DNA of 64,000 bases from Streptomyces sp. NBC_00513 (lineage in GTDB: Bacteria > Actinomycetota > Actinomycetes > Streptomycetales > Streptomycetaceae), in assembly GCF_041431415.1 (NCBI RefSeq), contig NZ_CP107845.1, forward strand, positions 6,634,001 through 6,698,000, given 5' to 3'. Position 1 is the stretch's first letter. Every line of letters starts with the position of its first letter. A model generated the notes under the pieces. That model saw only the letters and a program-made list of their open reading frames with translations, was not told the DNA's origin and ran no database searches. Position numbers and translations under genes: made by a program. Of the stretch, positions 7,313 to 16,311 are shown one piece after another.

Positions 7313-7485
7313 CCCCCCGCGCCGGAACGAGGATCCCTCCGTACGAGATGAGTCGAATGGGTGTGCGGGGAGGTCGAGGTCCCGCCGGGGCCGGGTCGTG
7401 GCTCGCAAGGGTGAGGGGACGCGCCCACGCGTCTCGGACCGGCCGGCGCGGGTAGCAGTGGAACAGGCGACGGAAGAGGAGCGGC

Positions 7486-7523
7486 GATGAATGAGGCGGG
7501 TCCGGATGAGTGAGGCGGGTCCG
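7486..7523 (+). repeat. Tandem 19-bp duplication of the start-codon region
   Basis: Two adjacent 19-base copies (7486-7504, 7505-7523) differ at one base. Each contains ATGA followed by GAGGCGGGTCCG. Copy 1 alone gives an 8-codon reading frame (MNEAGPDE) that stops within copy 2; copy 2 gives the real start MSEAGPF. The ribosome binding site GAGGAG (7475-7480) fits copy 1 better. Confidence 0.8.
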
Positions 7524-8786
7524 TTCGTCGTTTTCGCGAACTTCCTCTCGGACCTGGCGGTCGATCTCGGCGAGGGGCACGTGCTGACGCGGTGGGCACA
7601 GCAGGCGCCGCGGAAGGCGTGGTTGCTGCGGCCCGGGGACGTACTCGTCACCCCGGTGCCCCTGAGCGGGGAGTTCCTGCGGTACGTGGGCGACCTCACG
7701 GGGGTGCCCCCGGAGACGGTCACGGTCGTCGAGGTACCCCCGTCCGGCGCCGTCCCCCTGGCGCGGGCGGTGCGCGAGGCCGGACTCGCCGAACACGTCC
7801 GGGCTCTCGCCGCCGACCGCGGGGCGGCACTGTTGCCGACGGCGCTCGACGCTTCGGCGATCACGTTCGCCCGGGACCTCGGCCTCACGGTGCACCCCTA
7901 CCCGACGGTCGACGCCGCGGCGGCCGCCCTGAAGACGACCATGCTCCTCAACACCAAGGCCGGCTTCCGCGAGGCGGCCGACCACCTGGGGATGCGGCTG
8001 CCGACAGGACGGGTGTGCCGGCGCCCCGAGACGGAGGGCGTCGTCCGCGAGCTCCTGGAGAGCCACGAACGCGTCGTGGTCAAGCCCGACCGGTCCGCGG
8101 GAGGGCATGGTCTGCGCTTCGTGTCCCGCGAGGACCTGCGGGGCGGGGCGGCCCTGGAACTCGACACCGTCGGCGGCCCCGAGGGCACGTGGGTGGTGGA
8201 GGAATGCCTCGACGTGGTCGAGTCGGTGAGCATCCAACTGGAGACCACCGCATCCGGGACACACACCCTGTTCAGCGGCGCGATGCGTACCACCGACGGA
8301 TCCTTCACGGGATACCTCTCCCCGCTGCCGCCGTCCTCGGCACATCCGGCCGAGGAACTGGAGAAGTGGGGGACGGCCCTGGGCCGCCATCTGGCCGACC
8401 ACGGCTACGCCGGGCCGTTCGGAGTCGACGCGCTGGTGAACGCGGACGGTGAGGCGTACGCGAGCGAGAGCAACATCCGCCGTACCGCCACCACGACCCC
8501 GCACGCCATGGTCACCCGCCTGACGGCGGCATCGCCCGTCACCCGTCCGGCCTGGTCGGTGGCCACGGGACGGACGCGTCGCCCCTTCGGCTTCGAGGCG
8601 GCCCTCGACCGGGTGCGCGAACACCGCCTCGCCTTCGACCCGGCGAGCGGCGAGGGCGTCGTCCTCTACGCGGACGCTCCGCCCGACGGCCGCTCCTGGC
8701 GGTACGCGGTGATCGCCGAAAGCGCGGGGGACGTGGCGGAACGGGAAGCCGCGCTGGCCGACGCCCTCGACTTCGAGGGCCGCTGA
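7506..8786 (+). CDS. ATP-grasp ligase (possible peptide ligase, PGM1-like)
   Basis: 426 aa. The N-terminal pre-ATP-grasp region (FVVFANFLSDLAVDLGEG, then PRKAWLLRPGDVLVTPV) is followed by an ATP-grasp core: a Lys-containing strand VVVKPDRSAGGHGLRFV, VVEECLDVVESVSIQ, FGVDALVNADG and the metal-binding end ASESNIRRTATTTPH. Such enzymes make amide bonds through acyl-phosphate intermediates; the layout resembles PGM1-type peptide ligases, but I am not certain. The start is set at ATG 7506, inside the second copy of a 19-bp tandem duplication covering the start region (7486-7504 and 7505-7523). A GAGGAG site precedes the first copy. Substrates unknown. Confidence 0.75.
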   Translation: MSEAGPFVVFANFLSDLAVDLGEGHVLTRWAQQAPRKAWLLRPGDVLVTPVPLSGEFLRYVGDLTGVPPETVTVVEVPPSGAVPLARAVREAGLAEHVRALAADRGAALLPTALDASAITFARDLGLTVHPYPTVDAAAAALKTTMLLNTKAGFREAADHLGMRLPTGRVCRRPETEGVVRELLESHERVVVKPDRSAGGHGLRFVSREDLRGGAALELDTVGGPEGTWVVEECLDVVESVSIQLETTASGTHTLFSGAMRTTDGSFTGYLSPLPPSSAHPAEELEKWGTALGRHLADHGYAGPFGVDALVNADGEAYASESNIRRTATTTPHAMVTRLTAASPVTRPAWSVATGRTRRPFGFEAALDRVREHRLAFDPASGEGVVLYADAPPDGRSWRYAVIAESAGDVAEREAALADALDFEGR

Positions 8787-8953
8787 CCCCCGCGCGAGGC
8801 CCCGCGAGACCCGGGGAATGCCGCGGGATCCCGGGCGTCGCCTTCCGCGCGGGAAACCGCACGTCAACTCCACGAATGCGGGTAGGCGCAGTGGACAGAG
8901 CCGCCGGTGCGCCGGTTTCGGCATCGACGGACAACGGAAAGTGACTTCTGATC

Positions 8954-10015
8954 ATGAATTCGCAGCAGAGGGTGCGTCCTCCGCCCGAGCCGGGGGCGCC
9001 CACCCCGGGAGGGACGGGGAGCGATTTCGCCCGGCTCTCCAGGAAGATCCAGGCAGCCGGACTGATGGCCCGACGCCCCGGCTACTACACGCTCCGCATC
9101 GCCACCGTGACAGGCCTCTACGGCTTGGGCTGGGTGGCGTTCGTGTTGGTCGGCGACAGCTGGTGGACACTCGTCGTCGCCGCCTTCCTCGCCTTCGTGT
9201 TCGGTCAGGTCGCACTTCTGGCCCACGACGTCGCACATCGGCAGGTCTTCCGCCTGCGCAAGGCCGGCGAAGTGTCCGGGCGCCTCGCCGGGAACCTCGG
9301 CATCGGCATGGGGTACGGCTGGTGGCAGGACAAGCACACCCGACACCACGCCAATCCGAACCACGAGGATCTCGATCCCGACCTCGATCCCGACATCCTC
9401 GTCTGGACACAGGACCAGGCGCGCGCCGCGAAGGGGCTGCCGCGGCTCCTGGGCCGCTCCCAGGCGCTCCTGTTCTTCCCGCTGCTCACGCTGGAAGGGT
9501 TCAACCTGCACGTGTCCGGACTCCGGTCGCTCGCCGACAAGTCCCTCAGGAACCGGGCCTGGGAGGGCGCCCTCCTCATCGGCCACATCGCGGCCTATCT
9601 CGGAGCACTGTTCCTGGTGCTTCCGCCCGGCAAGGCGATCGTGTTCCTGCTCGTCCACCAGTGCCTCTTCGGCGTCTACCTCGGTTCGATCTTCGCCCCG
9701 AACCACAAGGGCATGCCGACCCTGCGGGGAACGGACCGCCCCGACTTCCTGCGCCGCCAGGTGCTGACCTCGCGCGACGTGCGCGGCGGCCTGTTCACCG
9801 ACATCGTTCTCGGCGGCCTGAACTACCAGATCGAGCACCACCTCTTCCCCAGCATGCCCAGCCCGCACCTGCGCAGGGCCCAGGCCATCGTGCGCGGTCA
9901 CTGCCAGGAGCTCGGCGTCAGCCACCTGGAGACCGGCCTGATCGAGTCCTACCGGCAGACCCTGGCCAGCCTCCACCACGCGGGCGCCCCCATCCGGGAG
10001 GCCCGCACCGCCTGA
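8954..10015 (+). CDS. Membrane fatty acid desaturase
   Basis: 353-aa di-iron desaturase with all three histidine boxes: HDVAH, HTRHH and QIEHH (the Q-x-x-HH form typical of front-end and acyl-lipid desaturases). Four hydrophobic segments surround them (TGLYGLGWVAFVLVG, TLVVAAFLAFVFGQVALL, ALLIGHIAAYLGALFLVL, AIVFLLVHQCLFGVYLG). It should insert double bonds into membrane fatty acids at the cytoplasmic face, using a ferredoxin-type donor not present here. ATG 8954 is chosen because it begins a hydrophilic tail of normal length. It stands alone in its orientation, so probably monocistronic. Confidence 0.93.
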   Translation: MNSQQRVRPPPEPGAPTPGGTGSDFARLSRKIQAAGLMARRPGYYTLRIATVTGLYGLGWVAFVLVGDSWWTLVVAAFLAFVFGQVALLAHDVAHRQVFRLRKAGEVSGRLAGNLGIGMGYGWWQDKHTRHHANPNHEDLDPDLDPDILVWTQDQARAAKGLPRLLGRSQALLFFPLLTLEGFNLHVSGLRSLADKSLRNRAWEGALLIGHIAAYLGALFLVLPPGKAIVFLLVHQCLFGVYLGSIFAPNHKGMPTLRGTDRPDFLRRQVLTSRDVRGGLFTDIVLGGLNYQIEHHLFPSMPSPHLRRAQAIVRGHCQELGVSHLETGLIESYRQTLASLHHAGAPIREARTA

Positions 10016-10344
10016 CGGCCCCGGCGTCGTCACCTTACGTGTCCGCATGGAGCCCCATTCGCTGCCGGGCCGATTCCATTCCCCTGCCGGATTCTCCGCC
10101 CCGGGCGGGTGCCCGGTCATTTGTCGGGTAGGCGTGTCACAACGACGATGTGCGCGTCCTTCGAGAAACGACTTCCGACAGGAAAAGCCACCGCTTGCGT
10201 TTTCTCGCGTCGGCTGTCCATTCCCGGAGGATCGCCGCCGGTGCAGGGAAAGAGGCGGATCGCACGATTCGACCTTCCTTTCCCGAGCAGGGCCATCGAC
10301 AGCGTCGAGGCCGATCCGGCCGAGAATGAGGAGAAGGTCCACCG
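10016..10344. other. Intergenic region, promoter of the small-gene pair
   Basis: About 330 bases without a convincing gene. Base composition is less GC-rich than the flanks (stretches such as GAGAAACGACTTCC and TGCGTTTTCTCGCG), as expected for a promoter region feeding the two small genes downstream. No clear -35/-10 pair, hairpin or leader peptide could be fixed. Confidence 0.4.
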
Positions 10345-10515
10345 ATGACGAAAAACCGCCGAAACGATGTCGGCACGCCCACGCCGGTGGAGCCGCGCGA
10401 CCCGGCCGAGCGCCCGCCCTCGGCGCCCGACGGCCGGACGCCACTGCTCGCCGTCGGCGGGGCGGCCCCGTTGGCCCTCCTGCTGGTGTGCCGCGGCCGG
10501 GGGCACCGGCGATGA
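10345..10515 (+). CDS. Small hypothetical protein with one possible membrane helix
   Basis: 56 aa, preceded by an excellent ribosome binding site (GAGGAGAAGG, 7 bases before ATG 10345). The N-terminal half is Pro/Arg-rich; the C-terminal half (LLAVGGAAPLALLLVC) is hydrophobic and followed by the basic tail RGRGHRR, suggesting one membrane-spanning helix with the tail inside. Its TGA overlaps the ATG of the DUF4235 gene (ATGA), so the two are translated together. No family recognised. Confidence 0.65.
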   Translation: MTKNRRNDVGTPTPVEPRDPAERPPSAPDGRTPLLAVGGAAPLALLLVCRGRGHRR

Positions 10516-10778
10516 AGGCGGCCACCCTCGCCTACAAGCCGGTGGGGCTGGCTCTGGGCGCCGCCGGCGGCATGATCGCGGGCGCCCTGTTCCGGCAGAT
10601 CTGGAAGCTCGTCGAAGGTGACGGGGACGCCCCCAACGCCACGGACGAGGAACGGACCTGGCGGCAGATCCTCATCGCCGCCGCCATCCAGGGTGCCATC
10701 TTCGCCGTGGTCAAAGCCGCGGTCGACCGCTCGGGCGCCGTGGCCGCCCGGCGCCTCACGGGGACCTGGCCGGGCTGA
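10512..10778 (+). CDS. DUF4235 family small membrane protein
   Basis: 88 aa beginning MKAATLAYKPVGLALGAAGG, with MIAGALFRQIWKLVEGDGDA, an ERTWRQILIAAAIQGAIFAV helix and the KAAVDRSGAVAARRLTGTWPG tail, all characteristic of the actinobacterial DUF4235 family. Two membrane helices are likely. The family often lies with stress-related small membrane proteins, but its function is unknown. Four-base overlap with the preceding small gene shows an operon. Confidence 0.88.
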   Translation: MKAATLAYKPVGLALGAAGGMIAGALFRQIWKLVEGDGDAPNATDEERTWRQILIAAAIQGAIFAVVKAAVDRSGAVAARRLTGTWPG

Positions 10779-10924
10779 GCGCGGCGGTGTCGACCCGTGC
10801 GGCGGGACGGGCCCGCGCCCGATCGACCGGCTCGTGTGACCTCACGTCGTTCAAACGCGTGGCGCCGCGGGACGGCGCCCGATTCTTTCGATTCCTTCGA
10901 CGAATTCGAGAAAAGGAGCATTCG

Positions 10925-11098
10925 GTGACCAGCGGCCGATCAGTCCGCCCGACCATGTCCACCCCCACCCCCATACCCCGGGAACGCCCCGATCAGCAGG
11001 CCACAGGTCCCGACCGCCTGGACATCGCCACGATGATCGAACACGCACAGCGCAGGCCTCGGCGGACGTCCTCTCCCGAGGAGCCCGGTCGCGAATGA
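10925..11098 (+). CDS. Small hypothetical protein
   Basis: 57 aa from GTG 10925, with AAGGAG six bases upstream, which decides the start. The peptide is Pro/Arg-rich and probably disordered, with one short helix-like segment (DRLDIATMIEHAQRR). No family or motif recognised. The local drop in GC just upstream (TTCTTTCGATTCCTTCGACG) suggests a promoter or leader in front of it. Confidence 0.5.
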   Translation: MTSGRSVRPTMSTPTPIPRERPDQQATGPDRLDIATMIEHAQRRPRRTSSPEEPGRE

Positions 11099-11341
11099 CA
11101 AACCGGGCGCCAAAGCCCCGTGAATCGTGACCGGCACGATTCCCGCGCTTTCGTGCACCGGGAGCCCCGACGTGCTCGATGCACCGAAAACATGGGGATC
11201 GGGACGACCGATCGGCCGAATGTCCGTCTGATCCTCCGAAGATCGACGCGATTCGGGTGAAGCGCTCCAACCAGGGAAGCCGCACCATGTCGCGCAATCC
11301 AGCGGCCCATTCCCGGGCCGCGTTCGAACCGGAGGTATGCG

Positions 11342-12070
11342 GTGCCCAGTACCGCTCTGTCCTTGGTTTCGCTGCCCGCCGGGCTGATGGCCCTGCCCGG
11401 TGTCTACCCACCGCAGGCGGACACCGGGCTGCTCGGCGACGCACTCGCCCGCGAGGACATCGGGCCCCGCACGGAGGTTCTGGAGATCGGCACGGGCACC
11501 GGGATGCTGGCGCTGCACGCCGCGTCCAGAGGAGCCCGGGTCACGGCGGTCGACGTCTCCCGAGCCGCCGTGACCACGGCACGACTGAACGCCTGGCGCC
11601 ACCGGCTCCCGCTGCGCGTCCTGCACGGAGACTTCCAGGCCCGTACGGCGGGGCGCCGCTTCGACCTGGTCGTCACGAACCCGCCGTACGTCCCGGCCCC
11701 GGGCGACCGGCTCCCCTCGCGCGGCCCGGAGCGGGCTTGGGACGCCGGTCCCGACGGGCGCCGCGTCATCGACCGGATCTGCGCGGGCGCCCCGGCCCTG
11801 CTGCGTCCCGGCGGCGTCCTGCTGATGGTGCACTCGGGGATGTGCGGGGCCGAGGAAACCATCTCCCGACTGGCCGGCGTGGGGCTGGCCGCCGAGGCCA
11901 CGGCCCGGGCCTCCGTGCCGTGGGGGCCCGTCCTGCGCTCGCGACGCTCCTGGCTGGAGCGGCGGGGCCTGGCGGCCGAAGCCGAGGAGTGGGAGGAACT
12001 GGTGGTCATCCGCGCCCGGCGGCCCGGTGACGACGCGACCGCTCGCACGAACGGTGGGACGATGGCGTGA
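11342..12070 (+). CDS. HemK/PrmC-like class I SAM-dependent methyltransferase
   Basis: 242 aa. GTG 11342 is preceded by GGAGGT with ideal spacing. The SAM-binding motif EIGTGTGMLALHAASRG, the acidic loop VTAVDVS and the NPPY motif (VVTNPPYVPAP) place it with N5-glutamine/HemK2-type methyltransferases that modify glutamine or other amide/amine nitrogens in proteins. The surrounding genes are small and unrelated, so its substrate is open. It is followed closely by the SRPBCC gene and may be co-transcribed with it. Confidence 0.85.
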   Translation: MPSTALSLVSLPAGLMALPGVYPPQADTGLLGDALAREDIGPRTEVLEIGTGTGMLALHAASRGARVTAVDVSRAAVTTARLNAWRHRLPLRVLHGDFQARTAGRRFDLVVTNPPYVPAPGDRLPSRGPERAWDAGPDGRRVIDRICAGAPALLRPGGVLLMVHSGMCGAEETISRLAGVGLAAEATARASVPWGPVLRSRRSWLERRGLAAEAEEWEELVVIRARRPGDDATARTNGGTMA

Positions 12071-12215
12071 GCGGAGGCGCCGGCACGAGTGCACCGCGCG
12101 TGGGGGTGTCATCGCCCGAGCGCCCTCCCGAGACAGGCAGCAGGCCGGGCCGGGAAGAAGCAGCCATCACGCGGTGTGGAGACGCACCATCCGTTCCGGC
12201 AGAGGGACTTCACCC

Positions 12216-12704
12216 ATGGCCGTCCGCAATCAACTCGTCCATCGCCCCCCGCACGCGGTGTGGGCGGTACTCGCCGACCCGAACCGCTACGAGGACTGGG
12301 TGGTGGGCCCGTCGCAGTCCACGCCCCTCGACCGGACCTGGCCCGAGGTCGGCTCCCGTCTGCGCTACACCCTGCGGCTCGGCCCCTGGTCGACCGAAGG
12401 GGTCACCACGGTCCGGTACGCCGAGCCCGGCAGGGAACTGGAACTGGAAGCCTCGTTCGATCCCCTCGGCACGGCGAGGATCTTCCTTCAACTCAGGCCG
12501 TGGGGCGAGGAAACCCTGGTCATCTGCGACGAGCATCCCTTGCGCGGCCTGGGCGGCACCCTGCACAACCCCGCCGTCGAAGCCCTGATCCAGCTCCGCC
12601 ACCGAGGGATGCTGGCCCGCCTGGCCAGGCTCGTGGAACAGGACCCCGTCGCCGGGCAGGACTCCGTCGCGGACCAGCACCGGCCGAGGACCCGCGGTGC
12701 CTGA
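12216..12704 (+). CDS. SRPBCC (START-like) family protein
   Basis: 162 aa with the polyketide cyclase/dehydrase fold: the opening LVHRPPHAVWAVLADPNRYE and central DWVVGPSQSTPLDRTWPEVG, then alternating beta-strand segments around a hydrophobic cavity. Such proteins bind lipids, aromatic compounds or polyketides. ATG 12216 follows a GAGGGA site. The stop codon overlaps the GTG of the decayed FAD-oxidoreductase fragment; SRPBCC genes of this type are often followed by an FAD-dependent oxidoreductase, which agrees with that remnant being a former operon partner. Confidence 0.82.
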   Translation: MAVRNQLVHRPPHAVWAVLADPNRYEDWVVGPSQSTPLDRTWPEVGSRLRYTLRLGPWSTEGVTTVRYAEPGRELELEASFDPLGTARIFLQLRPWGEETLVICDEHPLRGLGGTLHNPAVEALIQLRHRGMLARLARLVEQDPVAGQDSVADQHRPRTRGA

Positions 12705-12840
12705 CGCCGTGGTGATCGACGCGGGCCCCGGCGGGCTCGTGGCCGCGAACCTCCTGGTCGACGCCGGCCGACGTGGAGGTCCGACGGCGGTCCCGACGAC
12801 ATCACCGGCCACCAGGACCGCCGCGAGCACGAACCGATGA
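12697..12840 (+). pseudogene. Truncated start of an FAD/NAD(P)-dependent oxidoreductase
   Basis: The 47 codons from GTG 12697 begin PDAVVIDAGPGGLVAANLLV, the N-terminal Rossmann strand of a phytoene-desaturase-like FAD oxidoreductase. The first Gly of the dinucleotide-binding GxGxxG is replaced by Asp. After VDAG the match shifts to another frame, where DVEV (expected at the end of the second beta strand) appears, and then no similarity remains before lysA. This looks like a frameshifted, deleted gene that once followed the SRPBCC gene. Reading is by eye. Confidence 0.6.
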
Positions 12841-12882
12841 CCGCCCGACCGCACAGGGCCCGACCGCACGGGGCAGGACGGT

Positions 12883-14217
12883 CTAGCCGCCGATGTCCCG
12901 GCGGCGGAAGTCGGCCAGGGTCTCGCGCCGCACGAGCAGCCGGGCCGTGCCGTCGCCGACCGCGACGACCGGCGGCCGGCCGACCATGTTGTAGCCGGAG
13001 GCCATCGACAGTTGGTAGGCGCCCGCGACCGGGACGGCCAGCAGGTCGCCGGGGTGGACGTCCCCGGGCAGTTCCACGTCCGCCGCGAGGATGTCGCCCG
13101 CCTCGCAGTGCCGGCCCACGACGGTGGTCGTTCGCCCCTGTGCGGTGGAGCGGCGGCCGACGAGCCGGGGAGCGTACCGGACCCCGTACAGGGCCGGCCT
13201 GGGGTTGTCGCTCATGCCACCGTCCACGGCGACGAACACCCGATCGTCGGCGTGTTTGACGGCGAGCACCCGATAGAGCGCCACACCGGCCGGACCGATC
13301 ACCGCCCGGCCCGGCTCGATGGCGAGCCGGGGGACGGTCAGTCCCGCCGCCGCGCAACCCGCCGCCAACTCGCCGCGCAGTCGCCGGGCCAGGGCGGTGA
13401 GGTCCAGCGCGGGTTCACCCGGACGGTAGGCGATGCCGTGGCCCCCACCCATGTCCAACTCGGGCAGCACCACGCCGTGCGCGTCGCGGATGTCGGCCAT
13501 CAGGTCCACCATGCGGCGTACGGCCGTCGCGTACGGCCCGACTTCGGTGATCTGCGAGCCGATGTGGCAGTGCAGGCCGGTCAGTTCGAGCTGCGGTTGG
13601 CCCAGGATTCGGGCGACGACACGTTGCGCCGAGCCGTCGGCGGGGGACAGGCCGAACTTCTGGCCTTCCGTGCCGGTGCGGATCTTCTCGTGGCCGCCGG
13701 CCGAGATGCCCGGCACCACCCGCACCATCACCCGTTGGAAGCCCCCCGTCCCCACGGCGGCGGCCAACCGCGCCACCTCGGACGGGCTGTCGATGACGAT
13801 CCGGCCCACGCCCAGCCGTAGCGCCGCTTCGATGTCGTGCGGGGATTTCGCGTTGCCGTGCAGGACGACGCGGTCCGCCGGGAAGCCCGCCGTGACGGCG
13901 AGTTCGAGTTCGCCCGCCGAGCACACGTCCAGCCCGAGCCCCTCCTCGTCGACCCAGCGGACGACGGCCCGCGACAGGAACGCCTTGGCGGCGTACAGCA
14001 CATCGGTGTCGGGGAACGCGTCCCGGTACGTACGACAGCGCGCCCGTACCTCGCCCTCGTCCAGCACGTACACCGGCGTGGCGAAACGGTCGGCCACCTC
14101 GGCCAGCGACACCCCGCCGACGGCGAGGCCACCGTGCGGGAGGCGGTGGGCCGAGGCCGGCCACACGGACAGGTCGTCCGCGTCCGCGGCGACCTCGGAC
14201 AGAGCGGCAATGGTCAT
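12883..14217 (-). CDS. lysA: Diaminopimelate decarboxylase
   Basis: 444 aa, fold-type III PLP enzyme converting meso-diaminopimelate to L-lysine and CO2 in the cytoplasm. Visible landmarks are the PLP lysine in VLYAAKAFLS, HGNAKSPHDIEAAL, HCHIGSQITE, the Gly-rich DMGGGHGIAY phosphate loop, EPGRAVIGPAG, and CEAGDILAADVELP, whose Cys-Glu supplies the second active site across the dimer. Streptomycetes usually carry another lysA near the threonine genes, so this may be a second, differently regulated copy. It follows the SAV_915 gene with a 10-base gap, indicating a two-gene operon. Confidence 0.93.
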   Translation of the reverse strand: MTIAALSEVAADADDLSVWPASAHRLPHGGLAVGGVSLAEVADRFATPVYVLDEGEVRARCRTYRDAFPDTDVLYAAKAFLSRAVVRWVDEEGLGLDVCSAGELELAVTAGFPADRVVLHGNAKSPHDIEAALRLGVGRIVIDSPSEVARLAAAVGTGGFQRVMVRVVPGISAGGHEKIRTGTEGQKFGLSPADGSAQRVVARILGQPQLELTGLHCHIGSQITEVGPYATAVRRMVDLMADIRDAHGVVLPELDMGGGHGIAYRPGEPALDLTALARRLRGELAAGCAAAGLTVPRLAIEPGRAVIGPAGVALYRVLAVKHADDRVFVAVDGGMSDNPRPALYGVRYAPRLVGRRSTAQGRTTTVVGRHCEAGDILAADVELPGDVHPGDLLAVPVAGAYQLSMASGYNMVGRPPVVAVGDGTARLLVRRETLADFRRRDIGG

Positions 14218-14227
14218 GGAGTCCCCC

Positions 14228-14566
14228 TCAGGCGCCGCGGACGGCGAGCCGGTCCGCTCGGTGGGTCGTCGGAACGGCCGCGGGAGCCGACAGCGTCGGA
14301 TCGACGGTGATCAGTCGCGCTCCGAGCGGCGCGCACAGCTCGCGCAGCAGGGACTCCGACAGCGGGACGTACGCCTGGTTCTCGCCGAGGGTCGCGGCCA
14401 ACCGCTCCACAGCGGTGAAACCGACGGCGGTTCGCGTGCCCAGCGGAGTGCGGAACAGCCGGATGGCCACCCCCGCCCCGCCTCCCGGCCGGACGGGCAC
14501 GTACAGCAGCCCGGCCGGGACCCGTTCCTCGGGCTCGGGGTCGTCGTCGTACCGGAACAGACACAT
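14228..14566 (-). CDS. SAV_915 family protein
   Basis: 112 aa. The recognisable pieces are AIRLFRTPLGTRTAVGFTAV in the first half and PLSESLLRELCAPLGARLIT near the end, characteristic of a small actinobacterial family of unknown function named after the S. avermitilis member. No catalytic residues or membrane segment. Located immediately upstream of lysA in the same direction, so probably co-expressed with it. Confidence 0.78.
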   Translation of the reverse strand: MCLFRYDDDPEPEERVPAGLLYVPVRPGGGAGVAIRLFRTPLGTRTAVGFTAVERLAATLGENQAYVPLSESLLRELCAPLGARLITVDPTLSAPAAVPTTHRADRLAVRGA

Positions 14567-14961
14567 GGGGCTCTCCCTGGGGAACCGCGAACGATGGATG
14601 ACGCCCCGGGTGCCTCGCCGTGAGGTGCGACCGCTCGGGGCGTGTCATGGAAACCATCCCCGCTCGCGCCGCGTCCGTCCGGTCCCCTGACGCCACCTTG
14701 ACGGGAGTCGGCCCACTCCATACACCTCACTGACGGCCGACGGGGCGCGGCGGACGCCCGTACACCGGGCAGGAGCCCGGGCCGGCGCGAACCGGTGCGC
14801 GGACCGCGACCGGATTGGGACGATCTTGAAATCTCAACTCCCTTGACCGCTGGGTAGGGTGAGGTCCCCGGGCCCCCGTGAGCTGCCGTGTTCCCCCGTG
14901 CCCGAGCGGGGCGCGCAGCGGTGGGGAACCCAACGCCCGGTACAAGGACGGATGGTGTTCT
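14567..14961. other. Divergent promoter region (SAV_915-lysA / flavin monooxygenase)
   Basis: No gene seen. The most AT-rich part, near 14825-14850 (CTTGAAATCTCAACTCCC then TTGACC and TAGGGT), probably holds the promoter for the monooxygenase on the plus strand. The exact -35/-10 pairing is unclear. Confidence 0.4.
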
Positions 14962-16311
14962 GTGGAGAGTTCCTGGGGCGGGGCGCGTGTCGGTGAGGTT
15001 CCCACCGCCGCGACGGTGTGCGTCATCGGTGCGGGACTGTCGGGGCTGGCGGCCGCACACGCTCTCTCGGTCAGGGGAGTGGACTTCGTCTGTCTGGAGA
15101 AGGCGCCGGACGTCGGAGGGATCTGGCGGCAGCCGGGAGCCGGCGAGCGGGGACCGGCCTACATGTCGCTGCACCTGAACAGTGCCAAACAGCTCACCGG
15201 TTACTCCGACTTCCCGATGCCGGCCGAACTGCCGCTCTACCCCGGACACCACGATGTCGCCCACTACCTGCGGTCGTTCGCCGAGTGGGCCGGCCTGCTG
15301 CCCCGTGTCGAGCTGCGGACCGAGGTCGTCTCCGTACGGCAGGACGACGACGGTGCCTGGACGGTCGTCAGTCGGGACGCGGACGGGGAGAGGACACGAC
15401 GGCGCTTCACGCACGTGGTCGTCGGCTCGGGCCACAACACGGAGGCGGTGTTGCCGGACCCGCTGCCGCCGGGCTCCGAGTCCTTCACCGGTCGGATCCT
15501 CCACTCGATGGACTACCGCGACGGCGGCGACTTCGCCGGGCAGCGGGTCGTCGTCGTGGGGATGGGGGCATCCGGGGTGGACATCGCCGCGGACCTCTCC
15601 CGGCATGCCGAGCGGACCGACCTGTCCGTCCGCCGGGGACTGCACGTCGTGCCCAAGCAACTCTTCGGCATGTCGGTCGACCTGATCGCCGACGCTCCGT
15701 GGTGGAGCGAGATGTCGTTCCCCGAGCAGCGGCGCTTCGTCGAGCAGGCGCTGCGCGTGGCGCGGGGGAAGCTGTCGGACTACGGTCTGCCCGAACCCGA
15801 CCACCCGGTCTTCTCCTCGGCCGTGACCATCTCGGACGAGATACTCAGCCGCATCCGGCACGGCGGGGTGATACCCAGGCCCGCGATCGGCTCCCTGGAC
15901 GGCGACAGGGTGACCTTCACCGACGGAACCGAGGTGGCGGCGGACGCGATCGTCTACTGCACGGGATTCCGCATGGCCTTCCCCTTCCTGCCCGCCGGCT
16001 GTCCGGCGGGCCCCCGACAGGAGGCCGTCGAACTGTACAAGCGGGTCGTCGCGCCCGACCGCCCCGGCCTGTACTTCGTCGGATTGATCCGCCCCGTGGG
16101 CTCGATCACGCGCCTCGTGGAAGCCCAGGCGCGCTGGGTGGCCCGGATCGTCGACGGCGAGGCCTCCCTGCCGTCGACGGATGTCATGCGCGAGGAGATC
16201 GACGTGTACCTGAAGGCCATCGAGGCGCGTTACGGGCGGACCGAGGGCGCCTCCATCCAGGTGGACGTCGGCTCCTACCTGCGGGAACTGGACGCGTTGC
16301 AGGACGCCTGA
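14962..16311 (+). CDS. Flavin-containing monooxygenase (tryptophan-derived substrate likely)
   Basis: 449 aa with two Rossmann motifs: FAD-binding [18 protein letters not shown] at the N-terminus and NADPH-binding [18 protein letters not shown] in the middle. It also has the FMO-type segment [18 protein letters not shown] and the ATG-like CTGF near the end. GTG 14962 is used because it sits just before the FAD motif; a longer frame upstream lacks a family match. It faces the DMATS prenyltransferase gene. In S. coelicolor a DMATS (SCO7467) and an FMO (SCO7468) together turn tryptophan into dimethylallyl-indole-acetonitrile. The same chemistry is proposed here, with N-oxidation and decarboxylation of prenyl-Trp as the FMO step. 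Confidence 0.82.
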   Translation: MESSWGGARVGEVPTAATVCVIGAGLSGLAAAHALSVRGVDFVCLEKAPDVGGIWRQPGAGERGPAYMSLHLNSAKQLTGYSDFPMPAELPLYPGHHDVAHYLRSFAEWAGLLPRVELRTEVVSVRQDDDGAWTVVSRDADGERTRRRFTHVVVGSGHNTEAVLPDPLPPGSESFTGRILHSMDYRDGGDFAGQRVVVVGMGASGVDIAADLSRHAERTDLSVRRGLHVVPKQLFGMSVDLIADAPWWSEMSFPEQRRFVEQALRVARGKLSDYGLPEPDHPVFSSAVTISDEILSRIRHGGVIPRPAIGSLDGDRVTFTDGTEVAADAIVYCTGFRMAFPFLPAGCPAGPRQEAVELYKRVVAPDRPGLYFVGLIRPVGSITRLVEAQARWVARIVDGEASLPSTDVMREEIDVYLKAIEARYGRTEGASIQVDVGSYLRELDALQDA

